A stretch of DNA of 64,000 nucleotides from Agelaius tricolor (lineage: Eukaryota > Chordata > Aves > Passeriformes > Icteridae), in the NCBI GenBank assembly GCA_023055355.1, contig JALJCS010000038.1, forward strand, positions 2,542,001-2,606,000, in the 5' to 3' direction. This document shows positions 11,796 through 24,914 of the stretch, piece by piece. The position numbers were made by a program, and so were the translations under genes. A model generated the notes under the pieces. It saw nothing but the letters and a program-made list of their open reading frames with translations, did no database searches and had not been told where the DNA came from. How positions within the stretch are numbered: the first letter of the stretch is position 1; each line of letters opens with the position of its first letter.

Positions 11796-14700
11796 TTTAA
11801 TGTCCAGATTCTGCGGTTTTATCACTCCAGGACCAGACTCTCAATTAAAAAGCTGCCAGCCCAGCCCATCCCAGCCCTTTCATCAGCTCCACCCTGAGAT
11901 ATTCCAAGTGAATTCCAGACTAGGGGACTTCCAAGGGTTCCCTGCACACTGCAAGGAGAGGCTCTCCTGCAAAAACACCCCCCCTTTCCCCCAGTATTGA
12001 TTGGATTTGTTGAAACAGATGGAGAAAACAGCTAGTCAGATGCAAAACACGGATATCCAAACCTGCTTCCAAGAAACTGGCTTTAATCTGTATTAAATTT
12101 AATCCCTTTCGATCAAGGCCTGGGATGGAAGCAGAAAATATTACAGATTTTCACATACCTCTGGGTTCCCATTTCCTCTTGGCTCCAAAAGGGAGCTGGG
12201 AGGTCAGAGCAAAACATGTGGAGCACCAAAAAAGAAAAAAGAGGTTTAGGAAGGTTTTGCATGTGCAGGAGATATTGGAAGCATCCATATGAAACCAATC
12301 CACTTGCACAAAGAGGAATTTACCTATTGGAGAGAGAGAGAGAGAGCTCAAAATTCTCCTTGCCTGATTTCCTTCATCATTATCCCAGGTACTAAAGGAA
12401 AAAATGCAGCTGTGTGTAAAAACAACACAAAGGAAAGTGTTTAAAAGCTGCTTTTTTTTTTTTTTTTGCATTTTGCAGAGCCCCCAGTTTCTGGAAGGGT
12501 CACGGCCTCCAGTGAAATCCTATCCAGAGCTGGTGGGAGATGCCCAGGCCACCTGCAGATGGACAGACCAAGGTTTGTCCCTCCCTGCCACACCCAGGGG
12601 TTTTTGATTTTGGAGTCCCCATCCCACTGGATGGAAATTTCCCACCTCAAGGGAGGCAGCTGCAGCTTAACCCTTCACGGGCTGCTGTGCTCCAAGCCCT
12701 GAAGCTTTTCCTGATCCCTCAGGCTGGACTCATCCTGCAGCTCTGCTTCCATCCCATCCTACCTGCACAGCATCAGCTCTGCCACAGGGAGCCTCAGGGA
12801 AGCCAAGTCCCTCCTAAAACCCTCCTGCAGCAGCAGCTGAACCATCCCAAGGCTGTTTGAGACCAGCTGTGTTTTACAAATCAGGAGAAAAACTCGTTTA
12901 AGCTCAAAGGAATTCCTGTAATTCCAAGGTACACAAAAGAGGCAGGAAGCAAACAGGAGTGTTTTAAGTGCACTGTAAAAGGCAGCTTTTAGAATTTGCC
13001 TGGGATTTGCTGCTTTGATTTGCTCCTAACCTGGCACTGCTGTGTTTGCAGGGATGGGAGACCTTTCCCAGTGATTTTTTTCCTTCCCTGCAGCTACTCA
13101 GGGCTTGTAGCAGGAATCCCTCTTGGTTCTACAGATGGAGGGGCTGCTCCAGCTTCCTGCACAAGCACAGACCCACCTGGATGAAACACCTTCACTTCAG
13201 GTTTAAAAAAAAGGAGGTAAAAGGTTTAGGTTTAAAAAAAAAGGAGGGAAAAAAGGCCCAGAAGAGAAGGAAGGTGCAAAAAGAACTCGAGGTGCCCATG
13301 AGCTGTGGGAACACACAACCAGGAGAGGGCTGGAGCTCTCCTCTGCCTGCACCCCCTTGCCAAGCACCTCAAAAGAGAGTGACATTGAGCAGAAACACTC
13401 AGGAAGGAGACCAGTAGGAGGAGAAGCACAGGAATTCAGGATGAAGTTCATTTCCTTAGCCCTAATCCTCTCCCAGGCTCCAGGGAGGAGCGGCACCTTG
13501 GAAACTTGTGGGGTTTGTTATCATTGCAAACAGAATTCCCCCAAAGGCAGCCAGGCCTGAGCTGCAGCACTAAATGCCTGTTAAATATCCATGTTTCAGG
13601 CACTGGGGACACTTGGACACAGCACCAAAGCCCATCAGATCAGCAGGGGCTGCTCCAGGACCCTGAAAGCTGCTCCTCAAACTGGGGCATCTCCTGGTGC
13701 TGCAGAGCTTCACCCTGGATTGTTTGCAAGTGCCAGGTCCTGGTCTCATGAGTAACTAAAAATCTCTGATAAGATCACTTCAAGCATCCTACAGCAGCTC
13801 AAGTGTGGGGCACAAGGAAGCAAATTTCTCCTTTCTAAACCCAGGAACCCTGAGTTCAGATCATGACTTCAGCTCTCAGCCTTTCCTCCTGAGCTGGAGG
13901 AGGCTCCCAAACGCCACAAAGCCACATTCAGACATGAAATCAATCAGGGAACCATTTACCCATCCCCTGCACCACTCTGAGAACATCTGCAAGCATCCAG
14001 CAAGTCTGCAGAGTAACTGACATGAACTTCAGCCCTCCAATATTGCCAATTTAGCTGCTCTTACTGTCCCTCCCAAAGTTTCTCTAAGGACAGAAGGAGT
14101 GATGCAGGCTGCCACTCACGGAGGCAGGCAGGAGAATATGAGAATATCCCCCCTGCTCCCTCCTCCTGTCCAGAGGGAAGGTTTCACATCAGGAAAAAAT
14201 GCCCAATTTATCCAGGTTATTGAGAGCCATCACAGGGATTCACTGCTCTTGACACAGAAAAAAACCCCAAACATTCAAAGCTGCAGGAAGTTATGGTCGA
14301 ACCTTTAGCTGCAGTAAGGAGAAACTCCTCATGTATTTTCACCAGGCTGTTTCTATCCACTCATTTTCCCAGTCCTGAGCACCTAAAGCAGAGAGGGATG
14401 TGCCAGGATCCTGCTGCTGGTCTGATCCTTCCCTTCCTCAGCATCACCCAGCTGGACACCTCAGTCCCCTCCTGTCAGTCCCCAAAGTGTCACCTCTGGG
14501 TTTCCTGGAAAACAACTGTGTTCAGTTCCCAATTCCTGGAAAAAAATTGTGTTAAATTCCCAATTCCTAGAAAAACAGGCAGCCAGCAGGAGCTGAACCA
14601 GGGTGTTCAGAAGTCTCAGGGTAGGGAGGAGCAGTTCAGAGCAGAGAGGAGAAATTCCCAGCTCCTGAGGCAAGGTCAGATCATCTTTTTCTGTGAGTTT

Positions 14701-15769
14701 GCATCATTTTTTGGGGAAAAAAACCCAAAAAACAAAAAACAAAACCTACAAAAGTTTAAATTCTTATTCTGTAAGAAGAGGCCAGTGTTAAATATCAGAG
14801 CTCCCAATTTGTGTATTTTGTTCTTCCTCACTGCACAATTCCTGCTCACTTTTCCAAGAACTGTTTCCAAAGGAAGAGAAAGGGAAAGGACAGCTCTCCC
14901 AGGCCAACAAACACTACCAGGAGCTTTTCTCTCTGCAATTATTCCATGTTTGACACAAATGGAGCCTCTCCAGACTGAGCAGTGCAGCAGCAGAGCCAAG
15001 GCATCCGTGTGCTCTGGGTGCTGCTCCTCCTCTTCCCTGCCCTCCCTGAAGGAGATAAAAGGATTGGGTTTTATTTTATTACAGATTCTGCTTTGCTGGT
15101 GCAATACCTTCCAGAAATAAATGTTATTTCAGAAATAAAAAAAAGGTTTTCCATCAATCATCCCCCGAGCACAGAAACAACCCTCACTTCCTCTGTGATT
15201 CAGTTCTCAAAATAGCAAGCCCTGAATTTCCCAAATCCATGATTCACTGGAAGCATCAAGAGGTTTCCAGACAAAACTCTCTGTCTGGAGCAGCCTCCTA
15301 CCCCTGGGCAGGCAAATTCTTGGGTTGGGCTTCCCAAAGAGAATGGCACATGGCACAGGGACCTCTGACACCGCCACATTTTTTTCCTTTAATTAATCCT
15401 ATGACATCAATTAATGCATTTCCACCTGCAGGAAGGCAGGAGAGAGCAGAAACCCACAAGGCATTTTCCAGAGATGCCCAGAAACCACCTCCCTCCCTCT
15501 CATCCTGTAACAGAGGATAAATACACCCACCACAAAGTGCTTCGATTTGACTGAGGATTTTAAATTTAGCTGCTGCTCTGCCTCTGCACACAGCACATTT
15601 ACTGCTCTGGGGGTGACTGAAATGTGCATCACTCCCAGCAAAAGGGCCCAGAAAAGAACTGCACTGAAAAAAAAATAAATCCAAAATTGGCTCCTCTGAC
15701 AGGGTGTCAGGGCTCACAAATGACAGGGTGGAAGGGGAAGCTGGACGGATTTCCACAGCCACTACTGCA
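11796..15769. other. Intronic sequence with small simple repeats
   Basis: Contains an (AG)8 run at 12331-12346, a T-tract at about 12452-12467 and a two-copy gtttaaaaaaaaggagg repeat at about 13200-13256. One plus-strand open frame of 275 codons (14293-15120) has no recognisable domain, and its composition resembles translated non-coding DNA, so it is not called. Confidence 0.5.
14503..14575. repeat. 31-bp tandem repeat, about 2.3 copies
   Basis: The motif tcctggaaaa...attcccaat starts at 14503, 14534 and (partial) 14565, giving a 31-bp period with a few substitutions. Confidence 0.85.
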
Positions 15770-15828
15770 CACAGGGTGAGACAAGATGATCTAAGGGTCC
15801 CTGCAGGCCTAACAAATCCATACAGCTG
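15770..15828 (+). mobile_element. Probable CR1 LINE 3' terminus
   Basis: The phrase acaagatgatctaagggtcc followed by ctgcaggcctaacaaatcc aligns with the CR1 terminal motif (gatgatctctaaggtcccttccaac type). It is short and strongly diverged, so the call is tentative. Confidence 0.4.
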
Positions 15829-17539
15829 TAAAAAAAAAAAAAAAGGGAAAAAGGAAAAAATATCATAGATTAGATCTTGTCTGTCTCCAAGAAGAAAAAA
15901 AAAAAAATAAAAAGGAGTCAGGCATGATGTTTTCAGGCAGTGATTTAAGGAATGCAAATGGCTTTGTCAGGGATGCTCAGGCAGATCCTCCAGTGTGAGC
16001 TCAGCTCTGCTCAGGACCTGCAGCGAGCCAGGATGGTTGGAAACAGCAGGGAGAGCAAAGACAGAGCTGGGGAGCCCCATCCTCACATGGAGCAGCACGT
16101 GGGGGGTGCTGGCATCCCAAGGGAACCCCATCCCCATGCCCCCAGCATCCCCCAGCATCCCCCAGCTCGCTGTGCAGCCTCACAGCAGCTCCCCAAGTGT
16201 CACCAGCTGCTTATCAGCTGCTAAAAACGCCTTTAAAAATTAATAGGAACAGATTGAACAAGTGTGGAACACGCAGGGAGCTGCAGCTTTGAGGGATTTC
16301 GACACGAGACGTTCAAACCCAGTGGGCTGGGGAGAGCCAGACTCGGTACGGGAGAGAAAATGCCAAAAATGCACTCACACATCATCACACAGAGAAAGGG
16401 AAATGTGGCTTCAGGCACCTCCTCCCAGCCCTTTAATCAGAGTTTAGAGACAAAGAGCAGCTGGGCTGTGCACTGTGGTCAGCCTGGGGTTGTAAGGGAG
16501 GGAACAAAATGGGATTTATCCCTGTGTGAGTACAGGCTCCCATCACCACGGCCCCCTGATGGTTCTAAGGGCTCAGGTTTGAACACACAATGCTGGTAAA
16601 GGTCACCAAGATGGATGAGAGTCCTTGAAAACACCCTGTGCAGGAGGGAACGAGGGTCCCAGCAGCCACAAAGGGAAAAAAACCAGGAAAAAAGGAACAG
16701 CAATTGCTGGTGCCAGCAGGGCAGAGTTATCAATAAATGACAAAACTTCATCCCAAAGGCACTGATGCAAAGGTGAGGATGAGATCAGAGAAGTGACTGC
16801 TGTCAGCCCAGGTCTGAGCAGGTCAGAGGGTCAGGGGAAACTCCTCCCTCGAGCTCCTGTCCAGAACAAAGAGATTTTTGTAACCAAACAGGTAAAACTG
16901 GTTTCTATCCCGTGGAGCTCCTGGAAATGCCTGGCAGGTATTTACTTGTGGGAAGGGAACAGGAAACTGGGATTTTTTTCTCAGCATTGGCATTTTCTAA
17001 CTGCCAGGAAGAGCACGTTAAAATCTTACCACTGCACAGGGCATTTCACAGAGCACGAAATCCCAAAAATCCCAGGTCAGGGTGAGCCCCTGCTCAGGTG
17101 CCTCATGTGGGGCATGAAAATCCCACTGCAAATAACTGCATGTGCTTAAAATGGCAGCAATGTCTGGAATTCCCAGAGGAAAAGCTCAGCCTGGTGTAAA
17201 ACTCAAAAATGAGGAGTGGGATAGAGAAAAGAGAAAGGGTTTTCTGTTCTCATCAATACTAAGGAGCATTTTGCTTTTGTCCACTGAAAAAAGGCAATGT
17301 TTCCTGTATGTCCACAAACCAACAAAACATTTTCCAATTTTAGATTTAAAAAAAAAAAAGCCAAAAAAAGTCCCTGAAAATTGAGTTTTAATGGCTTTTC
17401 CCCCCCATCTGCTATTAAGGCTGGTTTTTTTTCTACAGAACATCTTTTTTCCATGCCATATTTTGGCCAGATGTGGACGATGTGCTTGGACTGCAGAAAA
17501 GAGCATTTGACAGCATTACCAAGAGATAACCAGGCTTTG
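15829..17539. other. Intronic sequence with A-tracts
   Basis: A-tracts lie at about 15830-15865 and 15895-15910, and a short repeat of cccagcatc at about 16141-16163. I see no gene. Confidence 0.5.
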
Positions 17540-17582
17540 CAAAAGCAAAAACCTCTTATTTGACATCAGCCCCTCAGCTCCT

Positions 17583-17886
17583 CGCCAGCATCATCTCAAA
17601 CCAGCCCGCGGGGAGGAGGCGCCTGAAGGGTTTGAACAATTCCCCATCAAAACCAACTCCGCTCGGCTGATGAGACTCCCACCAAAGCATCAAGACAAGT
17701 ACGAGACAGGCTGTGAAAGAGGGAAAATCCACTCTTGTCAAAATGACGTCCCCCTGAGGAGCGCAAGCCCCACGGAAGCGTTTGCGTCGGTTTCGGGCCC
17801 TGCGCTCCGGCCACGTTTGACTTCTTGAACCATTTAACATCCACACGCTCGGCTTTGCAGCTGGAGAAATCAAAATTGCGTGTTCG
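17583..17886. promoter_or_regulatory. Small CpG-dense unique segment (candidate regulatory element)
   Basis: By hand I count 21 CpG dinucleotides in these 304 bases, while most of the surrounding sequence has almost none. It includes TGACGTC at about 17744-17750, the core of a CRE/ATF-type site, and a run of closely spaced CpGs at 17762-17816. It is not repetitive. CpG retention in an intron can mark an unmethylated enhancer or alternative promoter. That is inference: no TATA box, exon or conservation data are available. Confidence 0.35.
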
Positions 17887-19871
17887 AGGGGCTAAAAGGG
17901 GAAAAAAAGAGGGGAAAAAGGAAAAAAAAGAAAAAAAAAAGGGTTGACAATGTATGGATATTTATGCGTTGTCATCTGTGAAGAGAATGTTCAGCTGAGC
18001 AAATTCCCTGCCCCCTTGCTGGCTGGAAATGGGGTTTGGAGTGCTGGGACCGGTCAGTGAGGGCCTCACCCTGAACACAAACGCACATCCCACAGCTCAG
18101 GAGAGAATTTTCAATGGAATATTAGGAGAGGAAGCCCAGCCAGGCCCATCCACAAATCCCACAGAACAAGCTGACATTCGATGGTGTCTTTCCAGCAGCA
18201 TCTCCCAAATGATCCTGGAGAGCCTGGTGCTGCTCCCAGCCATGCTGCAGGATTCAGACCTGTGGAAATGCCCATTTCTCCTCTCTGGATGCTGGCCCTA
18301 GCAGCACATCTGTGTTCCTGCCTTTGTTTGCCTGGGGCCACATCTGTCCCCAGAGCTGCTCCTGCACTGCACGGTGCCATCAGGCTGTAAGTGATCCCTC
18401 ACTGCAGGAAAAACTTCAAATAAATACAATTACAAATCAAGAAACAACGCAGTGCAACCTGTTAAGGGAACAGCTGGGGTGCTCCATGCCTGTTGTCATT
18501 GGGATTTTAACTTCAGAGCATCTCCCCACCCTGGACACCGATGAGTCACCGGTGAATCTGCATTTGGGATGTAAAATGTGGAGCTCTGCACTGCTCCATG
18601 TGCCACCCCCCTTCCCAAAGCCCCTCTAAAGCTGCGTGACACTCAGACAACAGAGTGGGAATGATAAAAGCTTTGATGGGGAAAAACTATGCAGAAAAAG
18701 GGCCAGCACTGTATTAAAGTATATTAAAAAGCCAGCACGGAGAGCAGTTCAAACAGCTCCCTGTAAAGCAGCTCAGCTCTCTGGGGCTCTGTTTAACAGA
18801 CATCCTTTTATTAGAAAAAGTCGCTGAAGAAGGTTGTTTAGCACTTCCAATAAAGGATAGGTGGATGGGGATGGAGGTTTTGTTTTGTTTGGGTTTTTTT
18901 CATTAAGATTACAGAAGGGTTTGGGGCTGGAAGAAAGGGAAAAGCTCCAGATCCAGGATTTTGTTTCTGCCTCATTCACGAATGCACCAAAATCTGAACC
19001 AGGGGGGTTCCCTGACTTGGAGGGTCCACCAGTTATCCAGGTGGCTTGAGCTGAGGAATAAGCACTTGGATGATGGAAATAAAGAAGGGAATGCCAAAGA
19101 AATAAAGGGTGATGAAGAGAGAGGCTCTGCAGCCAGCCCAGCATCTCCCCTGCCCCACACACTCCTGTGGCACAGCTGGACACAGCTGGCTGGCACATGG
19201 GGTGAAGAGCACAACATCTTTCATCCCAAAAATCCTCAAACTGGAATGCAAGAGTCTGGCAGAAGCCTCCAGCTGCACCATTTTGCAGGGAAAAAAAAAA
19301 AATCTGTTTTGTGAGCTCCACAAAAGCCATTGCAGCAAACAAGGAAGGAACATCTTCCCTGGCAGAGCAGGCAGGGCAGGGGGGTTCCTGAGCTCTCACA
19401 AGTGGTGGCTGATGCTCCTCATCACACAAGAGCTGCCAGTAAAAAAATCCAACCCTGCTCCTTCCTGCTGAACCTTGGGTCTGCTCCAACTCTCTCACTG
19501 TGGCACGTTATTAGTGCTCATCACCATCAAGATTTCAGAGTGCAGCAGCGAGGTTGGGTTTGGTTTCCACCCAGTTGTGCTTCCCTCAAACCTCAGCACA
19601 GCAAAGAGAGGGGGCAAAAGGCAGGAAAGCAGTGAGAAAAAAAAATACCTAAAGGATTATGGAATAATCGGAAAGACCACAGGATTGTCCAGGCCCTGAG
19701 TAAGGCAACACCAACATCCAGCCCAGTTTTTCATCAGAACATTAAAAAATGATGCAAAATTGCCTTGGAGATCAGAGAAAGATGACCAGGGAGCCCATCT
19801 GGCTTTAACCAGCTGATGTTTGCTCCACACACCCCTGTCCCCAGGCACACCTCAGATCTAAGCTCAACACT
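17887..19871. other. Intronic sequence, no gene seen
   Basis: Starts with an A/G-rich tract (about 17895-17942), followed by mixed intronic sequence. The 241-codon minus-strand open frame at 18773-19498 has no recognisable domain and is treated as chance. Confidence 0.5.
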
Positions 19872-20461
19872 GCATCATCTAAGCTCAAACATGGCAAAAA
19901 CAGGCTGCAGGTTTTAACTCCAACCCCACTGCATCACCTAAGCTCAAACATGGCAAAAACAGGCTGCAGGTTTTAACTCCAACCCCACTGCATCATCTAA
20001 GCTCAAACATGGCAAAAACAGGCTGGAGTTTTTAACTCCAACCCCACTGCATCATCTAAGCTCAAACATGGCAAAAACAGGCTGGAGTTTTTAACTCCAA
20101 CCCCACTGCATCATCTAAGCTCAAACATGGCAAAAACAGGCTGCAGGTTTTAACACCAACCCCACTGCATCACCTAAGCTCAAACATGGCAAAAACAGGC
20201 TGCAGGTTTTAACTCCAACCCCACTGCATCATCTAAGCTCAAACATGGCAAAAACAGGCTGGAGTTTTTAACTCCAACCCCACTGCATCATCTAAGCTCA
20301 AACATGGCAAAAACAGGCTGGAGTTTTTAACTCCAACCCCACTGCATCATCTAAGCTCAAACATGGCAAAAACAGGCTGCAGGTTTTAACACCAACCCCA
20401 CTGCATCACCTAAGCTCAAACATGGCAAAAACAGGCTGCAGGTTTTAACTCCAACTCCACT
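19872..20461. repeat. 59-bp minisatellite, exactly ten copies, with higher-order structure
   Basis: Ten units of exactly 59 bp with no indels; the first starts at 19872 and the tenth at 20403. The unit runs gcatcatctaagctcaaaca onward to ctccaaccccact. Three positions vary: catcatct/catcacct, ctgcaggtttt/ctggagttttt, and actccaa/acaccaa. Copies 2-5 and copies 6-9 carry the same four-unit variant series, so a 236-bp block has been duplicated. A shortened extra copy precedes the array at about 19856-19871. Confidence 0.97.
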
Positions 20462-23400
20462 GCCTGGGCTCTTCCTGCTTTGAGCATGAAGAGAATGGGA
20501 AGTGAGACATATAAAAAATAGCACTGTTAAAAATAACATTAAAAATGCTCCTCTTTGGGCCCTGAGGTCTGCAGAGAAAGATGTTTCATTATCCAAGTTG
20601 GGGAAATTAATTATGCTTTAATCGTTTTTTCACTAAAAAAGGCTTTTTGGCTTGCTTTGCTCTTGAAGGGGAATCCTGAGCCAAGCTCCACTCCTCCTTG
20701 TTCATCTTATCCAGGATCCAACCCAGGGCTCACTGGAGCATCTGGGATCATCCCCTGGACCAGCCCCCCAAGCTCTGCACCCCTCCATGTCCCAATTAAT
20801 TAATAAATAACACCATTAATAAACATAGCATCAGGTCTGTGTGCAGACAGCAGCTCCAAGCATCTCCTCTCCTCCTCCAAAAAAGCCAGATTCTCGTTTC
20901 AGGCACAAAAATCAAATTATTGTCACTTTTAAGGGGGTCAGACAAGTTTGGCATCACAGGAATGAGTTGAGCATCACAGCCCCCCCTTCCCTTGGGGTCC
21001 TCCAGGTGTGAGTGGGACCCCCCTGGCCCTGGGGTGGATTCCAGAGCCACGGCCAGTGCTGGATCCACTGCCTGGCACTGCAGCCTGGTTTCCATAGAAA
21101 CAGGGGGATAGCACACAGGAGCTAAATCTTATTTACTGAGTTAAAGAAAAGGGCTGCACAAGCTGTAATTTAGTCCTGGGGTAAATATGACATTATGAGA
21201 AACACAAAGATTTCCACCATGGCAAGGAACGTGGCTTTTCACTGCTGGTTTTTTAACTTTAACATCAATTATTATAATAAGATTAAGATAAATCAGTGCA
21301 TACCCCCTTTAAAAAGTTCCACTGCCTGCATTTCCTAATACATACTTACATATAATTTTTTTATTAAATGCTAAAATTATTTCCTCTTCCCCAAGCAGAA
21401 ATAATCCCACTAACAAATGAGGAAATCTACATTTAGTAACAGGTTCTGCTTTGGCCATAGCCATCATTTAAAGCAAGCATCACGACCTCAAGTCCAACAG
21501 GATGCTCTCAAACTGCAAACTCTCCCTTTTTTCCCAATAGATATATTTAGACCAGACCAGAATTTCTGTAACAAACCACTTCTGGACACCTGAGGGCAAC
21601 GCTGCTTGTAAACGTTTGATTTTGGGTGCATCCCTTGCTCTCTGCTAAGGAGGAGGATCCCTTGTGTGCCCCCCAAAAAACACCCCCACAAAATCCGTCA
21701 ATGCTTTGAATATTAAGATTTATAGGTTGGAGATATCCCTCAAATCACTCTGCCTTGCCCTGCACATTGACAGGCCTGGAATATGTATTATTTGGGATGA
21801 ATAATACATGATGGCACTGAAAATCCAGTCCCAGCTGAGCTCCAGCAAGGAGCCAGGAAGGTTTCTGGGACCACACTGAGCTGGCTGCAGGGAGCATTTA
21901 TCTCTTTGCTAATGAAGGGAGGTGCTGCTCCAGCCTGGAAAAGGGGCTGGAAAATCCTAATTAATGAATGGTATTCAAACCCCAGCACGTCACTCTCTGT
22001 GACAGCCCCAATCTCATCCCATCAGAGAGCCTGGGGCTCACTCCAGCCCTGGCTGATGGGAACAGGCTCAGTTTAAAATAAATGAGGCACTGGAAACATT
22101 TCCTTACTGGGGGGGACAGGAGTGGTGAAATCAGGAGAGGTCATTGAATAAAGGGCACCTGCAAAATTTGGGGAAGGATTGTTTAATCCCCTTTAACTGA
22201 GCTCAGCCACCCTAAAAATGCCCCAATTTTTGGAGGGCAGTGGAACCCAGCCCTGCCCCAGGGATGTGCCACATTTTCCATGTCACATCATCCATCTGAT
22301 CACAGCCCCAGCCCAGCATCTCCCTGTGCTGGACCAGCCCCAGAGCCCAGGCTGGGCATTCCAAATTGTCCTTTTTAAAATGGCCATGGAAGTGGCTTTT
22401 CAAGGCAGCCTGACAGCAGCATCTGATGTTTTCTCATTAGCTGAGCTGGGATGACATTGCTCATGGCTCTGCCAGGGTAATAAAGGAACCAGCCAGCAAA
22501 CAAAGCAAAAATCAATATGGATGAGTGTAATATTTGTCATAATGTCTTTATTGTGCACAGCCTTCCTCATGCAGCTATTCATAGACACATTTTCTCCTCT
22601 TTTTCTTTTTTTTTTTTTTTCACAAGGAATGAAGTGATGGGAAATGTTCTTATTCCACACCAGAAAACCCAACACTGAAGAGTTCACAAATTAAACCCAA
22701 ACACGAGCAGGTTAAACCCCAATACCCAGCCTAAGTGCTGGAGCTGATTTTTCACACCCATCCCGAAGGCCCAGGTGCTGCTGGTGGCACTGGGGACCCC
22801 CGGGTGACACTGGGGACACCCAGGGCAGGGAGCAGGAAACGAGCTGAGCCCCTGGAAGCAGCAGAGGAAGAGAAGCCACGCTCCAACAGGAAACTCTGCA
22901 AGCAAACACAGCAGAAGCAAACATCCTTTCCAAAGGCATCCTCTCCACGGCAGCCCTGACCCCAAAGCACCCAGAGGGAGGGGAAATGGGGAGCACAAGG
23001 GCAACAACAACTGCAGCACAAACTGGCACCTCCAACAAGCATCAGCCTGCCCCAAAAGAGGAAAAACTTCCAATTCCCACCAGATGCACCAGCCAGCACC
23101 TCCCTGCAGCCTGACTCTGCTGCCTTAAATTCACTTTTGGTCAAGCGAATGATTCAAAATGAATTGATTTTTGGTGAGAGCAAATCTTTCACCGAATCCT
23201 TCAATCCATGAGGCAAACCCCACCATCAAAAGGCACCTGGACACTTCAGAGCACCTGGCTGGATGCAGAAAAAGCTCTTTTTAATTTTAAAATCTCCAGT
23301 TCTGCTGCTGCTGCCAGGCTGAGCTTGCCTGCAAAGTAACCCAGAGCTGCAATCCCCAGGCTGCACCAGCAACCAGCACCCACCTCTGCTGCTGCCATTT

Positions 23401-23748
23401 GATTTTAACTGGTCCCAATCAGGAAAATCATGGCTTTTTTCCAAGCAACTGGTTGGGTTTTGGTACCTCCAGCAGGGGTTTTGAGTTTAATAAAGGAGAA
23501 AAGGAAAAGCAATGATTCCTCTGTGGCTTTGCTGGTGGTGAGTAAGCAAAAAGCATTGATTAAAAATGAGCAATGAGAAGAGGAAGCACCTCTGTGCTCC
23601 GTAAACACTCAGGACACAATGGTTTATACTGTACAGAAATGGAACTCAGGGAAATAAATGAGCTCCTTCTGAGCCAAAGGATGGCAGGATGGAAGCAGCA
23701 CTGCAGGAAGGGACCCCTGAGCTAAACAGGAACAAGATAACAACGGGA
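20462..23748. other. Intronic sequence, no gene seen
   Basis: Mixed intronic sequence. The part at about 21120-21480 is AT-rich, unique and free of obvious repeats. A T-tract lies at about 22605-22620. No exon or mobile-element end could be supported. Confidence 0.5.
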
Positions 23749-23845
23749 AGGATGGAGAAGCAGATTTTACCTGGCTCAGAAGGATGGAAAAGCAGATTTT
23801 ACCTGGCTCAGAAGGATGGAGAAGCAGATTTTACCTGGCTCAGAA
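23749..23845. repeat. 32-bp tandem repeat, three copies
   Basis: Three near-identical copies of gatggagaagcagattttac plus ctggctcagaag start at 23751, 23783 and 23815. The only difference I see is gatggaaaag in the middle copy. Confidence 0.95.
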
Positions 23846-24914
23846 GGAGTCAGGCTCTGCTGGACATTCCCAGCCTGGCTCCCAGCAGAGCTGCTGCCTT
23901 TCTAACACAACACATATAATACTCATTTTAATATTTGTGTGAAAAGCCAATCATGAAATAAGCATTTTTCACAGATCCACGACCAAACGCCCGTGCAAGA
24001 AACAGAAATCACCAAATTCCCTGTGCATGGAGGGTGGGGGAGGTTTGGGGAGGGTCTGGCAGAGCTCAGGCTCTGCTCCTGCACCAAGCCCTGGCTGGGG
24101 GCTCATCCCAGGGGAAGAACAGCTGGAAAATGGTGGGATTTTGGTCTGGAAACAGCATCTGATGGAGGCAGGCCCGGGGGGAGTGAGGGGGGCACAAAGA
24201 GAGGGCAAAGCAGGGAGACAGGGGTGGGAAAAGGCTGGGGGTGTCTGAGGCCAAGGCTCTCTCCAGGATTTACCCCAGAGCAGCGAATCTGCACTAACAG
24301 GAGTAAAACAAAGAGTGATGTCACCAGCTCCATCTGCTTCAAATTTGCTCTGAGCTTTCAATCTCCCTAATTAAAATACAAAAAAATAAAAAAAAAAAGA
24401 GAGATAAAAAAAAAAACCCCACCAGCATTTGCTCAATGAACCCAAAACGAAGCAAACACCCCCACACATCCACAAAATGCTCAAAAACATTGGCACTGGG
24501 AAGCTGAAAGGAGTTATTAAAGGTAGTAAAATACAGCAGGGTGGGATGGAACAGGTAAACAGGTAAGAAGTAGTATCATAAGCTGTAGAGCTGATAAAAA
24601 TAGTAAAAAAAATAAATTAAAAGGGCAAGAAGAGAATTCATAAGGCCACAGCAATTTCCATTATATTCTATTTAACCTATTAACGACTGTTCCAAGACAA
24701 CCAAATAAAAATTCTATTCAAAAGAAGGCAGAAGTAAATAATAAAGAGATAGGAAGTATTGGTTTATATATATACCCTGCTGGTCTGGGTGCCAGAGCAG
24801 GGAGCAGGGATCTGCTCTGGGGGCTGATGCTCTCTGCTCCCTGTGCAAATGGAAAATCCAATGAGGCTGGCACCACATCATGGTGTCACCTCCTGTGAGG
24901 TTTGGTGGCAGCTC
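23846..24914. other. Intronic sequence, nothing seen
   Basis: Includes an A-rich tract at about 24370-24415 and an AT-rich unique stretch at about 24540-24775. No gene is supported. Confidence 0.5.

Noticed and set aside
12440..12500. T-tract followed by ttttgcag, resembling a plus-strand 3' splice site
   Set aside because: Wrong strand for VAV2, and the following open sequence resembles no protein. A chance acceptor-like word.
14293..15120. 275-codon plus-strand frame outside any array
   Set aside because: No recognisable domain, overlaps minus-strand frames, and lies in intron 2 of VAV2 without splice signals I trust. Length is within what GC-leaning non-coding DNA gives by chance.
19872..20461. 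Regular repeats considered as a CRISPR-like array
   Set aside because: There are no unique spacers: the units are contiguous 59-mers, and the locus is a vertebrate intron.
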